From Candidatus Desulfovibrio intestinipullorum (GTDB lineage: Bacteria; Desulfobacterota; Desulfovibrionia; Desulfovibrionales; Desulfovibrionaceae), in the NCBI GenBank assembly GCA_019113165.1, contig DXHV01000073.1:62001-126000 (forward strand): a stretch of 64,000 nucleotides of DNA. Reading direction: 5' to 3'. The translations under genes were made by a program, and so were the position numbers. Positions 8,657 to 18,152 of the stretch are shown one piece after another (the first letter of the stretch is position 1; each line of letters opens with the position of its first letter). The notes under the pieces were generated by a model. That model searched no databases. It worked only from the letters and a program-made list of their open reading frames with translations, and was not told the DNA's origin.

Positions 8657-9334
8657 CTAGAAGCCCTTTTCCAGCGGCGGCCAGACAAGGCAGTTTTCCG
8701 GCTGCTTGGCCAGTTCCCTGTCTGCCCCGGCTATGTGCACATGGCGGCCCTGCACGCTGACCCGGCCTTCGGCCAGCCACTGCAGTGCCTGGGGATAGAT
8801 TCTGTGTTCCAGGACATGGATGCGATTCATCAGATCGTCGGTACTGTCTTCGGCATTGCAGGGCACGGCAGCCTGAATGATGACCGGGCCGCTGTCTACC
8901 TTCATGTCTACAAAGTGCACGGTACAGCCGGACAGCTTCACTCCGTACTCCACAGCATCGGCACCGGCGTGCACGCCGCCGCCAAAGGCCGGCAGGAGCG
9001 AGGGATGGATGTTGATGACCTTCTGCGGAAAGGCTTCCAGGAAGCCCTGGGTCAAAAGACGCATGTAGCCTGCCAGCACAATGACCTCGGCACCACTTTC
9101 GCGGATGGCCTGCACCATGACGGCGTCAAAGGCCTCGCGGCTGGCATACTTTGTATGATCTTCCATCTTCCAGGGCAGTCCTGCGGCCCGGGCACGTTCC
9201 AGGACCCTGGCATTGGGACGGTTGCTGAACACAAGACGTATGTCCACATCCAGGACGCCGGCCTGCATGAGATCAATCATGGCCTGGGCATTGGTTCCGT
9301 TTCCAGAGGCAAGTATTGCTATGGGCAGAGACAT
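8657..9334 (-). CDS. purN: Phosphoribosylglycinamide formyltransferase
   Basis: The 225-residue PurN transfers a formyl group from 10-formyltetrahydrofolate to GAR in purine synthesis. Visible features are the N-terminal ILASGNGTNAQAM phosphate-binding loop, the catalytic NIHPSLLPAF segment and the VHFVDMKVDSGPVI segment with the conserved Asp. Length is normal (200-225). The start has a clear GAGGAG site. It follows cobA-hemD by 12 bp and may be cotranscribed. Other purine genes in this window (purA, the AICAR transformylase gene) are elsewhere. Confidence 0.93.
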   Translation of the reverse strand: MSLPIAILASGNGTNAQAMIDLMQAGVLDVDIRLVFSNRPNARVLERARAAGLPWKMEDHTKYASREAFDAVMVQAIRESGAEVIVLAGYMRLLTQGFLEAFPQKVINIHPSLLPAFGGGVHAGADAVEYGVKLSGCTVHFVDMKVDSGPVIIQAAVPCNAEDSTDDLMNRIHVLEHRIYPQALQWLAEGRVSVQGRHVHIAGADRELAKQPENCLVWPPLEKGF

Positions 9335-9346
9335 AGGATCTCCTCT

Positions 9347-10864
9347 TTATTTGCCGTAATGGGCAATCAGGGCGTCCACGAGATGGGGAATGGTGTAGTT
9401 TTCGGGCTGTATCTGTGCCGCAAGGCCGTGCTGTGCCAGGGTCTGCGCCGTCACGGGCCCTATGGCTGCCAGAAGCACGGAAGGATGTTCCTTCATGACC
9501 GCTGCCGGAACCAGGGAAAGGAAGTTTTCCACCGTGGACGAGGAGCCGAAGGTGACACAGTCCACCTCCCCGGCCAGAATGCGATCAAGGACTTCCTGCC
9601 TGGGAGCTTCCTCGGGCACAGTCTCGTAGCAGGGCACCACGTCGACCACGGCATGGGCCTCGCGCAGGGCCTCGGGCAGCACTTCCCTGGCCCTGGCAGC
9701 TCTGGGCAGAAGGAAGCGTGCCTTGTCCAGCGGTCCCTGTTTGCGCAGGGCTTCCACCACGCCTTCGGCCACGTACTTCTCGGGCACAAGGTCCGCATGC
9801 AGTCCGTGGGCCTCCAGCGCACTGGCCGTGGCAGGGCCTATGGCCACAAGGCGGCAGGAGGCAAGAGCCCTGGCATCACTTCCCTGCCTGCGCAGGGCCT
9901 TCCAGAAGAAGCGCACGCCGTTGACGGAGGTAAAGATGACCCACTGATAGGAAGCAAGCTCGGCCACGGCCTGATCAAGCCTGCTCTCGTCGGGCAGGGG
10001 ATCAATGCGTATGGTCGGAAATTCGATGACTTCGGCGCCCAGTTCCTGCAGCCGGGCAGCCAGGCCGCTGGCCTGCTCCCTGGCCCTGGTCACCACAATG
10101 CGCCGGCCGAACAGGGGACGCTGCTCGAACCAGTTGAGTTCGTCGTGCAGCTGGCACACCTTGCCGACCACGATGACAGAGGGGTTGGTGAAGCCGTGCT
10201 TTTTTGCCTCCTCGGACAGCTGCTCCAGGGTGGAGACAAGGGAGCGCTGCTGCGGCGTCGTGCCCCTGTACACAAGGGCTGCGGGCGTGTCAGCAGGCAG
10301 GCCTTCGGCCAGAAGATTGCGCACGATGAAGGGCAGGTTCTTCATGCCCATGACAAAGACCAGAGTGGAGGCACTGCGGGCCAGGGCGGACCAGTTGATG
10401 GCGCTCTGTGCCTTGTCCGGATTCTCGTGGCCCGTGACAATGGTGACGGAAGAGGCATAGTCCCTGTGCGTCAGGGGAATGCCGGCGTAGGCCGGAGCCG
10501 CAATGGTGGAGGAAATGCCGGGGATTTCCTCGAACTGCACGCCTGCCTGCAGCAGTTCCTGGGCCTCTTCGCCGCCGCGGCCGAAGATGTAGGGATCGCC
10601 GCCCTTGAGGCGGGCCACCATCTTGCCCTCCCTGGCCTTGGCCACAAGCAGGGCATTGATCTCGTGCTGCTTCAGGGCATGCTGATCGGCAATCTTGCCC
10701 ACGTAGATGCGCTCTGCGTTCTTGCCGGCAAAGGAAAGGAAACTGGCATTGGCCAGTGCGTCGTAGACAACCACGTCAGCCCTGGCCAGGACATCCCTGG
10801 CCTTCAGGGTCAGCAGGCCGAAATCTCCGGGGCCTGCCCCAATCAGATACACTTTGCCGCTCAT
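9347..10864 (-). CDS. cobA-hemD: Uroporphyrinogen-III C-methyltransferase/synthase fusion
   Basis: The 505-residue bifunctional enzyme makes the precursor of siroheme, cobalamin and heme. Residues 1 to about 250 are the SAM-dependent methyltransferase (SUMT/CobA), with GAGPGDFGLLTLKA at the N-terminus and FGRGGEEAQ. Residues about 255-505 are uroporphyrinogen-III synthase (HemD). This fusion is typical of Desulfovibrio, which need much siroheme for dissimilatory sulfite reductase. The ATG overlaps the pepA stop (ATGA), with GGAGG upstream, so it is translated in a pepA-cobA-hemD-purN unit. Confidence 0.93.
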   Translation of the reverse strand: MSGKVYLIGAGPGDFGLLTLKARDVLARADVVVYDALANASFLSFAGKNAERIYVGKIADQHALKQHEINALLVAKAREGKMVARLKGGDPYIFGRGGEEAQELLQAGVQFEEIPGISSTIAAPAYAGIPLTHRDYASSVTIVTGHENPDKAQSAINWSALARSASTLVFVMGMKNLPFIVRNLLAEGLPADTPAALVYRGTTPQQRSLVSTLEQLSEEAKKHGFTNPSVIVVGKVCQLHDELNWFEQRPLFGRRIVVTRAREQASGLAARLQELGAEVIEFPTIRIDPLPDESRLDQAVAELASYQWVIFTSVNGVRFFWKALRRQGSDARALASCRLVAIGPATASALEAHGLHADLVPEKYVAEGVVEALRKQGPLDKARFLLPRAARAREVLPEALREAHAVVDVVPCYETVPEEAPRQEVLDRILAGEVDCVTFGSSSTVENFLSLVPAAVMKEHPSVLLAAIGPVTAQTLAQHGLAAQIQPENYTIPHLVDALIAHYGK

Positions 10865-12375
10865 GCAAGGCCTCCGCGTCCCAGTTCAAGTAATGTGCGT
10901 GTGGCAAAACCCGTGGCGCCCTTGCTGCACAGGGCAGAGCCCTCGTCCGACCAGTCCACGCCGGCAATGTCCAGATGGGCCCAGAGCGTGTCGTCCTGGA
11001 TGAAGTGCTCAAGATAGAGGGCTGCCGTGATGGCGCCGCCTTCCCGGCTTGACGAAGTATGGCAGATATCGGCCACCGGGCTTGTCAGCTTCTTCCTGTA
11101 GCCAGGCCACAGAGGCAGCTGCCAGTAGTTTTCCCCGGCACAGTGTCCGGCGCTGATCACCCGTTCCGCAAGAGCCGTGTCATTGCAGAAGAGGCCTGCC
11201 ACTTCATCGCCCAGGGCCACGGCGCAGGCGCCGGTGAGCGTTGCCACGTCAACGACGGCAGCGGGATTCCAGCGCTTCTGGGCATAGGTGAGGGCATCAC
11301 AGAGCACAAGGCGGCCTTCGGCGTCGGTATTGACGATTTCTATCCTGTCGCCGGACAGGCCCGTGACCACGTCGCCGGGACGGGTGGCATTGCCATCGGG
11401 CATGTTTTCTGCCAAAGCAAGCAGACCGACGACCCGGTGGGGTACTTCTTCCTCGGCCAGGGCCATGAGGGCGGCAAAGGTCGCGGCTGCGCCGGTCATG
11501 TCGCTCTTCATGAGATGCATTCTGGCAGACGGCTTGAGAGAAAGGCCACCGGAGTCAAAGGTGATGCCCTTGCCCACCAGCACCAGAGGCTGTTCGTCCT
11601 CATGCCCCTTTGGAGCATACTCCAGAACGACCAGACGGGGCGGATGGGCCCCGCCCCTGCCCACGGCCAGATGGGCTCCAAAGCCCTCGCGCTCCAGGTC
11701 CTGTTCATCCAGAACCTCGCAGCGCACGCCCCGCTCCCGGGCTGCCAGCTGGACCTTGCTGGCAAAGGCATCGGGGAAGAGGATGTTGCCTGGCGTATTG
11801 GCAAGGTCCCTGGCCCTGTTCACAGCCAGGGCAGCCGTTTCACCACGTCTGGCCGCAACCCGTGCCTGATCGGGCACAAATTCGTCCCTGAAGCCCACAG
11901 CCAGCCATTCGACTCTGGGCAGCAGTTCGTCCCTTGTGGTCTGCTTGAACAGCGTGATCTCGTGATTGGCCAGGACGCAGGCATAGACGGCCTCTTCCAG
12001 AAGACGGATGCCATTGCCAAGACGCCTGAAGCAGTAAAAAGGAATATGCACCGATGTCAGATGCATGGCCCTGACCCTGCGGACAGCTCTGGCAAAGGCC
12101 TCCCGGATCGCCCCCTCGACGCCCTGCCCGGACTTCTGCTTGCCCAGGCCGATAAACATGACACGGGAATAGGGCAGATCGGGATGTCCGTAGACAATGC
12201 TGATCTCCTTGTCGCGCCCTGCCACATCCCTCATGCCGGGAGCAATCTGCAGGAAGGGTGCAGCTTCACCAAGTTCCGGGCATGTTTCCAAGATTTTTTC
12301 CCCTTCCCATATCGGAACCAGGGCAATGTCGGCAGACCACTTGTCTTCGCCGCCTGCTTGAAAACGAATATCCAT
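10861..12375 (-). CDS. pepA: Leucyl aminopeptidase (M17 family)
   Basis: The 504-residue cytosol aminopeptidase removes N-terminal residues from peptides using two metal ions. The C-terminal catalytic domain shows VGKGITFDSGGLSLKP and the family signature NTDAEGRL with metal ligands; the N-terminal macrodomain-like part is present. I moved the start to ATG 12375, which has AGGAG 10 bases upstream. An in-frame TTG at 12384 sits on top of that site. The length fits the family (about 490-505). It heads the minus-strand unit with cobA-hemD and purN. Confidence 0.93.
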   Translation of the reverse strand: MDIRFQAGGEDKWSADIALVPIWEGEKILETCPELGEAAPFLQIAPGMRDVAGRDKEISIVYGHPDLPYSRVMFIGLGKQKSGQGVEGAIREAFARAVRRVRAMHLTSVHIPFYCFRRLGNGIRLLEEAVYACVLANHEITLFKQTTRDELLPRVEWLAVGFRDEFVPDQARVAARRGETAALAVNRARDLANTPGNILFPDAFASKVQLAARERGVRCEVLDEQDLEREGFGAHLAVGRGGAHPPRLVVLEYAPKGHEDEQPLVLVGKGITFDSGGLSLKPSARMHLMKSDMTGAAATFAALMALAEEEVPHRVVGLLALAENMPDGNATRPGDVVTGLSGDRIEIVNTDAEGRLVLCDALTYAQKRWNPAAVVDVATLTGACAVALGDEVAGLFCNDTALAERVISAGHCAGENYWQLPLWPGYRKKLTSPVADICHTSSSREGGAITAALYLEHFIQDDTLWAHLDIAGVDWSDEGSALCSKGATGFATRTLLELGRGGLA

Positions 12376-12645
12376 AAAGGTCAAACTCCTTTTTTTTCAG
12401 AGACAAGGACTATACCTGCACAAAGCCTCTCTTGCCAAGTCTTATTCCCGGGCTCCGCTGCCCGCTTTGCCTGTCTTTTCCGGCAGTTGATCGGCCAGGC
12501 CCGTCTCTCCGCTGCGCCTCCTGTCCTGCCGCCAGGTTCCTCTTTCCTGTCCCGGCCCTTCCCTGACTTCGCGGCCTTGCGTGGCCTTCCTGCTCCCTGA
12601 ACCCGCCCCAAAGATTTCGGACAGTCATCCCTGTCGTCCTTCGCC
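12376..12645. other. Divergent intergenic region pepA/hemW
   Basis: This 270-bp spacer separates divergent genes. It must carry promoters for both, but I see no strong hexamer pair. Open frames here lack ribosome sites. Confidence 0.5.
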
Positions 12646-13872
12646 ATGCTTGTCTACATACATGTTCCCTTCTGCCGCAAACGCTGCGCCTACTGCGCCT
12701 TCTATTCCAGTGCACTGAACCACAGGCCTGTTCCCCCGGACTATCTGCACGGCCTGCACAGGGAACTGGCCTGGTGGCGCACCCATGTGGCCGATCTTGT
12801 GCCCGACTCTGAGGATCAGCGCGTCACCAGCATCTTCCTTGGCGGCGGCACGCCGAGCCTGCTTGAGCCGGCAGACGTGGGCCGCCTTCTGGACGATCTG
12901 GCAGGGAGCTTTGCCCTGGCAGAGGATGCGGAAATCACTCTAGAGGCCAATCCCGACTCCCTGCACACAAGGGAGCGGGCCCTGGACTTTCGCAGGGCCG
13001 GCATCAACAGGCTCTCCCTGGGCGTGCAGAGCCTCGACGAAGAAGAGCTCAGGCTCCTTGGCCGCATTCACGGCCCAAGGCAGGTCCACCAGGCCTGCGA
13101 GGCCATTCATGCGGCAGGCTTTCGCTCCTTCAGCATGGATCTCATCTGGGGGCTGCCGGGACAGAGCCTGAAGGGCTGGCTCGACGTGCTGCAGCGCGCC
13201 TGCGCCCTTGGCCCGGACCACCTTTCCGCCTACAGCCTGACCCTGGAAGAAGGCACGCCCCTGGCCGAGGCTGTTGCCAGGGGACGGCTCGACCTGCCTT
13301 CCGACGAGGTGACGGCAGCCATGTTTCTGGAGGGCCATGCCCTGCTTGCAGGCCAGGGCTTCAGCCACTACGAGATTTCCAACTACGCACGAAAAGGTCA
13401 TGCCTGCCGCCACAATATGGGCTACTGGCAGCAGCAGGACTACCTGGGCCTGGGTCCTGGCGCCGTCTCCACCCTGAAGAATGTGCGCTTTTCCCAGCCG
13501 GAAGATGTCGGCCTGTGGCTTGAGCGCATGACGCAGGGCACCATTCTGCCAGAAACAGAAGTCCTGTCTCCGTCCACGAGGACCGAGGAACTGGTCATGC
13601 TCAGCCTGCGCACAGCCAGGGGCCTCTGCCTCCCACGCTACCGACAGGCCTGCGGCCGGGATTTTCTGGAAGAAAACAGGTCCCTTGTGCAGGCACTGCT
13701 CAAGAACGGACTGGCTGCTCTCGTCCGCCACGATACTAAAGGAGACGGCGACACTGATAAAAACAGTCTCCAGAACAATGGAAGCATGTATTTTGCCCTG
13801 ACACCGGAAGGCATGCTCGTATCAAATGACATCATATCCCGGTTCTTTTCCGACATGGATGCCGACGAATAA
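12646..13872 (+). CDS. hemW: Radical SAM coproporphyrinogen-III oxidase-like protein (HemW family)
   Basis: The 408-residue protein starts with YIHVPFC and the radical SAM CxxxCxxC at Cys10/14/17. It then has the GGGTPSLL SAM-binding motif, SLGVQS and DLIWGLPGQ, and it ends in the HemN-type C-terminal domain. The compact length and early cluster motif fit HemW (heme chaperone) better than the longer HemN. No strong ribosome site precedes the ATG at 12646, so the start is uncertain. A true HemN role in this heme-making anaerobe cannot be ruled out from sequence alone. Confidence 0.82.
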   Translation: MLVYIHVPFCRKRCAYCAFYSSALNHRPVPPDYLHGLHRELAWWRTHVADLVPDSEDQRVTSIFLGGGTPSLLEPADVGRLLDDLAGSFALAEDAEITLEANPDSLHTRERALDFRRAGINRLSLGVQSLDEEELRLLGRIHGPRQVHQACEAIHAAGFRSFSMDLIWGLPGQSLKGWLDVLQRACALGPDHLSAYSLTLEEGTPLAEAVARGRLDLPSDEVTAAMFLEGHALLAGQGFSHYEISNYARKGHACRHNMGYWQQQDYLGLGPGAVSTLKNVRFSQPEDVGLWLERMTQGTILPETEVLSPSTRTEELVMLSLRTARGLCLPRYRQACGRDFLEENRSLVQALLKNGLAALVRHDTKGDGDTDKNSLQNNGSMYFALTPEGMLVSNDIISRFFSDMDADE

Positions 13873-13909
13873 AAGCGTCCAGACTGCTCTTTCTTTTTCC
13901 AAAAATGTA

Positions 13910-13938
13910 TTGACAGTCCTGATATATTTTCTTACAAG
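13910..13938 (+). promoter_or_regulatory. Candidate sigma70 promoter of rtcB
   Basis: A perfect -35 TTGACA (13910-13915) and TACAAG (13933-13938) are separated by 17 bp in an AT-rich patch, 115 bp before the rtcB ATG. The -10 matches in only 4 of 6 positions. Confidence 0.5.
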
Positions 13939-14052
13939 AAGCTACTTCTTCCGTTGCATGCAGAAGAACAGGTCTGTGCTCTCCTGTTCCTGACAAGTTT
14001 GATCCGCTTGTGCAGGAAGGAAGACAGCAGGCCGTGGAAAAACGAGGAAAAC

Positions 14053-15258
14053 ATGCTCGAAGTCAAGGGAACGTACAACACTGCCAAGGTGTTTACCGAT
14101 GATGTGGACAGTGTCTCCCTGGCCCAGATACGGGAACTGTGCGATCAGGAATTTGTCGCTGCAAGCCGCATCCGCCTCATGCCGGATGTGCATGCCGGTG
14201 CAGGGTGCACAATTGGCACCACCATGACCATCACCGATACCATCGTGCCCAATCTCGTGGGCGTCGATATCGGCTGCGGCATGGAAACCGTGCGTATCAG
14301 TGAAGATCACCTGGATTTGCCACAGCTTGACGCCCTGATTCACGAAAAGATACCGGCAGGCTTTGCCACCAGAAAGAGTCCGCACGCCCTGCTTGCGGAG
14401 ATCAACCTCAAGGAGCTGTGCTGCCTCAGTCACGTGCACCGCAAGCGTGCGGAACTGAGCATAGGCACCCTGGGCGGCGGCAATCACTTCATCGAAGTGA
14501 ACAAGGACGACGAGGGCCGGATCTACATTGTCATTCATTCCGGCAGTCGTCACCTGGGCCTGGAAGTGGCCCACTACTATCAGGAAGCCGGCTTTCAGGT
14601 CCTCAACGGTTCTGATGAGGCCAGCCGCAAGGCCTTGGTGGAACGGCTCAAGGCCGAAGGCCGGGCCAGGGAAATTCATGCCCGGCTCAAGGAACTCAAG
14701 GCCACAGTCCGCTGCCCGGTTCCGAGGGATCTGGCCTATGTGCGCGGCGATCTCTTTGATCAGTATGTGCACGACATGAAGATCGTGCAGCGCTTTGCCC
14801 TGCTCAACCGCAGGGCCATGATGGAAGAAATTCTTTCCTGCATGAACCTGCATGTGGAAGAGCAGTTCACGACCATCCACAACTATCTCGACACGGAAAA
14901 CATGATCCTGCGCAAGGGCGCCGTCTCTGCCCGCAAGGACGAGCTTTTGCTCATCCCCATCAACATGCGCGACGGCAGCCTCATCTGTGTCGGCAAGGGC
15001 AACGAGGACTGGAACTGCTCCGCACCCCATGGTGCCGGCCGGCTGATGAGCCGCCACAAGGCGAGACGCAGCTTCACGGTGGACGAGTTCGCGGCCCAGA
15101 TGAGCGGCATCTATTCCACCTCCGTGAACGCCTCCACCATCGACGAATGCCCCATGGCCTACAAGACCATGCAGAACATTCTGGACAACATAGGCCCCAC
15201 TGCCGACGTGCTCAGGATCATCCGGCCCGTCTACAATTTCAAGGCCTGCGGCGACTAG
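14053..15258 (+). CDS. rtcB: RNA ligase RtcB
   Basis: The 401-residue protein is the GTP- and Mn-dependent RNA ligase that joins 2',3'-cyclic phosphate (or 3'-phosphate) and 5'-OH ends. The metal-binding GVDIGCG, the GGGNHFIE segment and SAPHGAGR with the guanylylated histidine (His326) are all intact. I chose ATG 14053 because GAGGAAAAC precedes it and the family N-terminus aligns there; upstream in-frame TTG codons lack a site. No archease, RtcA or RtcR gene is next to it, so it is not in a classical rtcBA operon. It converges with a vWA protein gene. Confidence 0.92.
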   Translation: MLEVKGTYNTAKVFTDDVDSVSLAQIRELCDQEFVAASRIRLMPDVHAGAGCTIGTTMTITDTIVPNLVGVDIGCGMETVRISEDHLDLPQLDALIHEKIPAGFATRKSPHALLAEINLKELCCLSHVHRKRAELSIGTLGGGNHFIEVNKDDEGRIYIVIHSGSRHLGLEVAHYYQEAGFQVLNGSDEASRKALVERLKAEGRAREIHARLKELKATVRCPVPRDLAYVRGDLFDQYVHDMKIVQRFALLNRRAMMEEILSCMNLHVEEQFTTIHNYLDTENMILRKGAVSARKDELLLIPINMRDGSLICVGKGNEDWNCSAPHGAGRLMSRHKARRSFTVDEFAAQMSGIYSTSVNASTIDECPMAYKTMQNILDNIGPTADVLRIIRPVYNFKACGD

Positions 15259-15374
15259 CGCAAGACACCTGTCATGGCTGTTTTTCTGTCCGTGAAGCAG
15301 CCCGCCTTCTCAGCTCTTTTTTGCGGCCCCTGTCCATTCGATACATTGTGTACAAAGGGACCTGCACCATGCAG

Positions 15375-15424
15375 AGGCAGGCCTCTGTCCCATCCCTTTC
15401 CGGGACAGAGACCTGCCCTTCCTC
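15375..15424. terminator. Bidirectional hairpin between rtcB and vWA gene
   Basis: AGGCAGGCCTCTGTCCC (15375-15391) pairs with GGGACAGAGACCTGCC (15402-15417), followed by a pyrimidine-rich tail. It lies between two convergent genes. Confidence 0.65.
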
Positions 15425-16108
15425 TTATCTGCTTCTCTTTGTGTCGTCCTGCCAGCGATCAAAGGCAGCACTCCAGCAGACCTTTTCCCCCGCAGCACCG
15501 TCATCCGTCGTCTTGTCCTGAGAGCGGCTTGCCAGAAACTGTGGGATCTCGTCTGCCAGAAAGGCAAAGCTTGCCTGCACTCCTGCAGCACTGCGCTGCA
15601 CATTCACGGCACTGCGCCTGTCCAGGGACAAATCGTCGCAGCCTGCCTCGGCATCAATATCGGCGCCCAGGAAGACAAATTCCCAGCCCTGCTTCTTCTG
15701 CTCGTCAATCATGCTGCGGATGTTTTTCCGGCTGTACTCGCGGCTGGAATTTTCCTCTCCGTCCGTGATGATAACAAAAAGGGTCTGTCCTGGTACATCC
15801 TCCAGACGCAGGGCCCTGTGCACCCACCTGACATGGTTGATGGCTCCGCCCACGGCATCATAGAGGGCCGTGCATCCGCCCACGCTGTAGTCCCTGCTGG
15901 TCATTGCCCGGATATGGGCAATGGGTTCGCGATCAAAGAGAACCCTGCACTCGTGATTGAAGAGCACCGTGGAAACGAGCACCGGCACACCCTTCTTCTT
16001 CCACGTGTTCAGCACGCCGTTGAAGCTGCCAATGGTATCGCCTTCCAGGCCTGCCATGGAGCCACTGTTGTCGAGAATGAAGACGATTTCACAAAGATCC
16101 CGGCTCAT
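15425..16108 (-). CDS. von Willebrand factor A domain protein
   Basis: The 227-residue protein is one vWA domain. It has a complete MIDAS metal site: DNSGSM near residue 13, a TALYDAV threonine segment and ITDGEENSS. GGAGG lies just before ATG 16108; longer frames lack a site. It has no signal peptide, so it is likely cytoplasmic. Such short TerY-like vWA proteins often act as adaptors with kinases, phosphatases or AAA proteins, but none is adjacent. It is the last gene of the long minus-strand run and lies 159 bp from the aldolase gene. The substrate or partner is unknown. Confidence 0.75.
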   Translation of the reverse strand: MSRDLCEIVFILDNSGSMAGLEGDTIGSFNGVLNTWKKKGVPVLVSTVLFNHECRVLFDREPIAHIRAMTSRDYSVGGCTALYDAVGGAINHVRWVHRALRLEDVPGQTLFVIITDGEENSSREYSRKNIRSMIDEQKKQGWEFVFLGADIDAEAGCDDLSLDRRSAVNVQRSAAGVQASFAFLADEIPQFLASRSQDKTTDDGAAGEKVCWSAAFDRWQDDTKRSR

Positions 16109-16267
16109 ACTGCCTCCGTTTCTGCAAGAGCGTTCGTACAACTTTTTGCCCCGAGGGAACAGGAAGTGCCCCTTTGGACATGTCCTCATCACTAGCAGAA
16201 AGCCAGGTCAGGTGTGTCGCCTGTGAAGCGACAAGACAGATTTTTTGCAGAGGCTGCCGAATTGCCC

Positions 16268-16930
16268 CTACTGCAGGGAAAGGAGCTGCGTTGCGGCCAG
16301 ATGCTCCATCTGCTCGCAGATACCCAGCACCTGGACGGGATCGTTGCCTGCGGCACACAGGCCGTGCCTTGCCATGAAGACGGCCTGAATGTGCTCGTCG
16401 CCAAGACAGGCGGCCACATGTTCTGCCAGCATGGCTCCCCCAGGCGTAATGGCGCCCACAAAGCCCAGCCTGTCGCGCCAGACTTGGGCCTCGAAGAGGG
16501 ACAGGGCCAGCATCTGCTCCCTTGGCACACGCAGGGACAGAGCCAGCAGGGCCGCAGGATGCACGTGGAGAATACAGCTCACGTCGCTGCGCCTGCGGTA
16601 GATGGCTGCATGCATGGCGGTCTCGCTGGACAAGGGCCTGCCGCAGATCAGGGTCCCGTCTGCCCGTGCCAGGGAAATGTCGCTGACCGTCATGTGCCCC
16701 TTGGCCACGCCTGTCCCGGTCACGAAGAAGACCGATGCCCCCGAGGGGCGCATGCTCATGTTGCCGTTGAAGCCGCGCAGAAAGCCGCACGTCCAGGCAT
16801 CGCGGCAGGCAGCCAGCATGCCGGTAAGAATCTGCCGGCACTCTTCCCTGTCTATTCCGTATCGTTGCAGGTCCTTGCGTGTCCAGCCCACGGACGAAAG
16901 CCAGCGTTCTTCAGGATGTTTCATGCCCAT
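16268..16930 (-). CDS. Class II aldolase/adducin family protein
   Basis: The 220-residue protein belongs to the zinc-dependent class II aldolase family (FucA, AraD, MtnB). It shows the N-terminal GNMSMR phosphate loop, TGTGVAKG, the SSETAMHAAIYRRR helix, the zinc ligand region HVHP and a distal ARHG histidine. The exact substrate cannot be told; candidates are fuculose-1-phosphate or ribulose-5-phosphate aldolase, or methylthioribulose-phosphate dehydratase. It starts 20 bp after the thiL stop on the same strand. Confidence 0.75.
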   Translation of the reverse strand: MGMKHPEERWLSSVGWTRKDLQRYGIDREECRQILTGMLAACRDAWTCGFLRGFNGNMSMRPSGASVFFVTGTGVAKGHMTVSDISLARADGTLICGRPLSSETAMHAAIYRRRSDVSCILHVHPAALLALSLRVPREQMLALSLFEAQVWRDRLGFVGAITPGGAMLAEHVAACLGDEHIQAVFMARHGLCAAGNDPVQVLGICEQMEHLAATQLLSLQ

Positions 16931-16950
16931 CTCCGTACCTTTTCAGGCCT

Positions 16951-17982
16951 TTAGCCTTGCGAGGAGAAATGATCAAAGCCCTCGAGGGAAGACAGGGGTT
17001 CCCTGTTGCAGTAGATGGCCTCTCCTTCGGTCACCACGCCTATTTCCCAGAAATCCGGAATAGCCGCATGCAGGGCCGAGAGCATGTCCGGTGCGCAGCT
17101 GCCAAGCAGCGCATAATCATCGCCGCCGATCAGGGCCTCGTGCACGGGATTGCGGCCGTGACGCCTGCTCCATTCAAGCAGCTCCGCCTGCAGAAGCCCG
17201 GCCGGTATGATCAGCTCTGCGCCAAGGCCGCTGCCGTGTTCGCCCCAGACGCCCATTTCGCCCGTCTGGCCCAGAAGCCGCGGCAGGTCGCGCACAAGGC
17301 CGTCGGACACGTCCATCAGTGCCGGTGGCCTGGCATTCATGGCCACCCTGGCCAGCATGAGCCCTGCGTCCACCCGGGGTTCCGGCTTGAGCAGTGCCTG
17401 ACAGGCCTTGGGCCATTCCTGAACGGCCTCGCGGCCATGGGCCTCCAGTTCCTGCAGGCCCACGCGGGCAAGGCCCAGGGCACCGACCACAAAAATCACG
17501 TCTCCAGGCATGGAGCCGCCACGGGAAAGGAAGGCCCCTTCACCTATCACCTCGCCCATGACCGTAACGGAAATCTGCAGATCCCTGGTCCGCGAGAGAT
17601 CGCCGCCGATCAGGGCCATGTTGTACTTGGCAGCCAGGGAGCCCATGCCGCTCAGAAAGGCATTGAACCAGGCATTATCCAGGTCTGCTGGCAGTCCCAG
17701 GTTGAGGGTAAAGGCCAGAGGTCGCGTGCCGCAGGCCGCCAGATCGCTGATGTTGCAGGCCAGGGCCTTGTGGCCTATTTCCTCGGCAGAACAGTAGGAT
17801 CTCCGAAAGTGCACGTCCTCCAGAAAGAGATCTGTGCTGACGGAAAGGGGCTTGCCGGCAGGCAGCAGGGCACAGTCATCGCCTCTGCCCAGCAGTATGC
17901 CCGGTTTTCGGAGGGGGAAATAGCGTCCCAGGGTATTGAGGATATCGTCCTCGGAATGAAAGGTTCCAACGTGGACTGTCAT
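16951..17982 (-). CDS. thiL: Thiamine-monophosphate kinase
   Basis: The 343-residue ThiL phosphorylates thiamine phosphate to thiamine pyrophosphate. Recognised parts are the GDDCALL segment, the STDLFLEDVHF metal- and ATP-binding region, the ALIGGDLSR loop and the DVSDGL motif. The start is uncertain. ATG 17982 fits the family length, while GTG 18024 has AAGGAGG only 2 bases upstream, which is too close. The N-terminus has a longer polar lead than most. Together with thiF and thiH at the window end it points to complete thiamine synthesis. Confidence 0.88.
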   Translation of the reverse strand: MTVHVGTFHSEDDILNTLGRYFPLRKPGILLGRGDDCALLPAGKPLSVSTDLFLEDVHFRRSYCSAEEIGHKALACNISDLAACGTRPLAFTLNLGLPADLDNAWFNAFLSGMGSLAAKYNMALIGGDLSRTRDLQISVTVMGEVIGEGAFLSRGGSMPGDVIFVVGALGLARVGLQELEAHGREAVQEWPKACQALLKPEPRVDAGLMLARVAMNARPPALMDVSDGLVRDLPRLLGQTGEMGVWGEHGSGLGAELIIPAGLLQAELLEWSRRHGRNPVHEALIGGDDYALLGSCAPDMLSALHAAIPDFWEIGVVTEGEAIYCNREPLSSLEGFDHFSSQG

Positions 17983-18152
17983 CACTTTTCGGCGCACAGG
18001 CTCCCTTGCAAGGGAACAGCGCACCGCCTCCTTTTCTTGAGCGTCCGGCTGGCAAACGGACAGGGTTTGGGAACATTTTTCTGACAGATTCTTTCCGGCA
18101 GGTTCAGGGCCAAGGTTTTCGGGCCTGTTTCACTCCGGTTCCGGCTGCAGGC

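Noticed and set aside
18012..18024. GTG 18024 as start of thiL
   Set aside because: Its AAGGAGG lies only 2 bases before the codon and the extra residues do not fit ThiL; kept as an alternative only.
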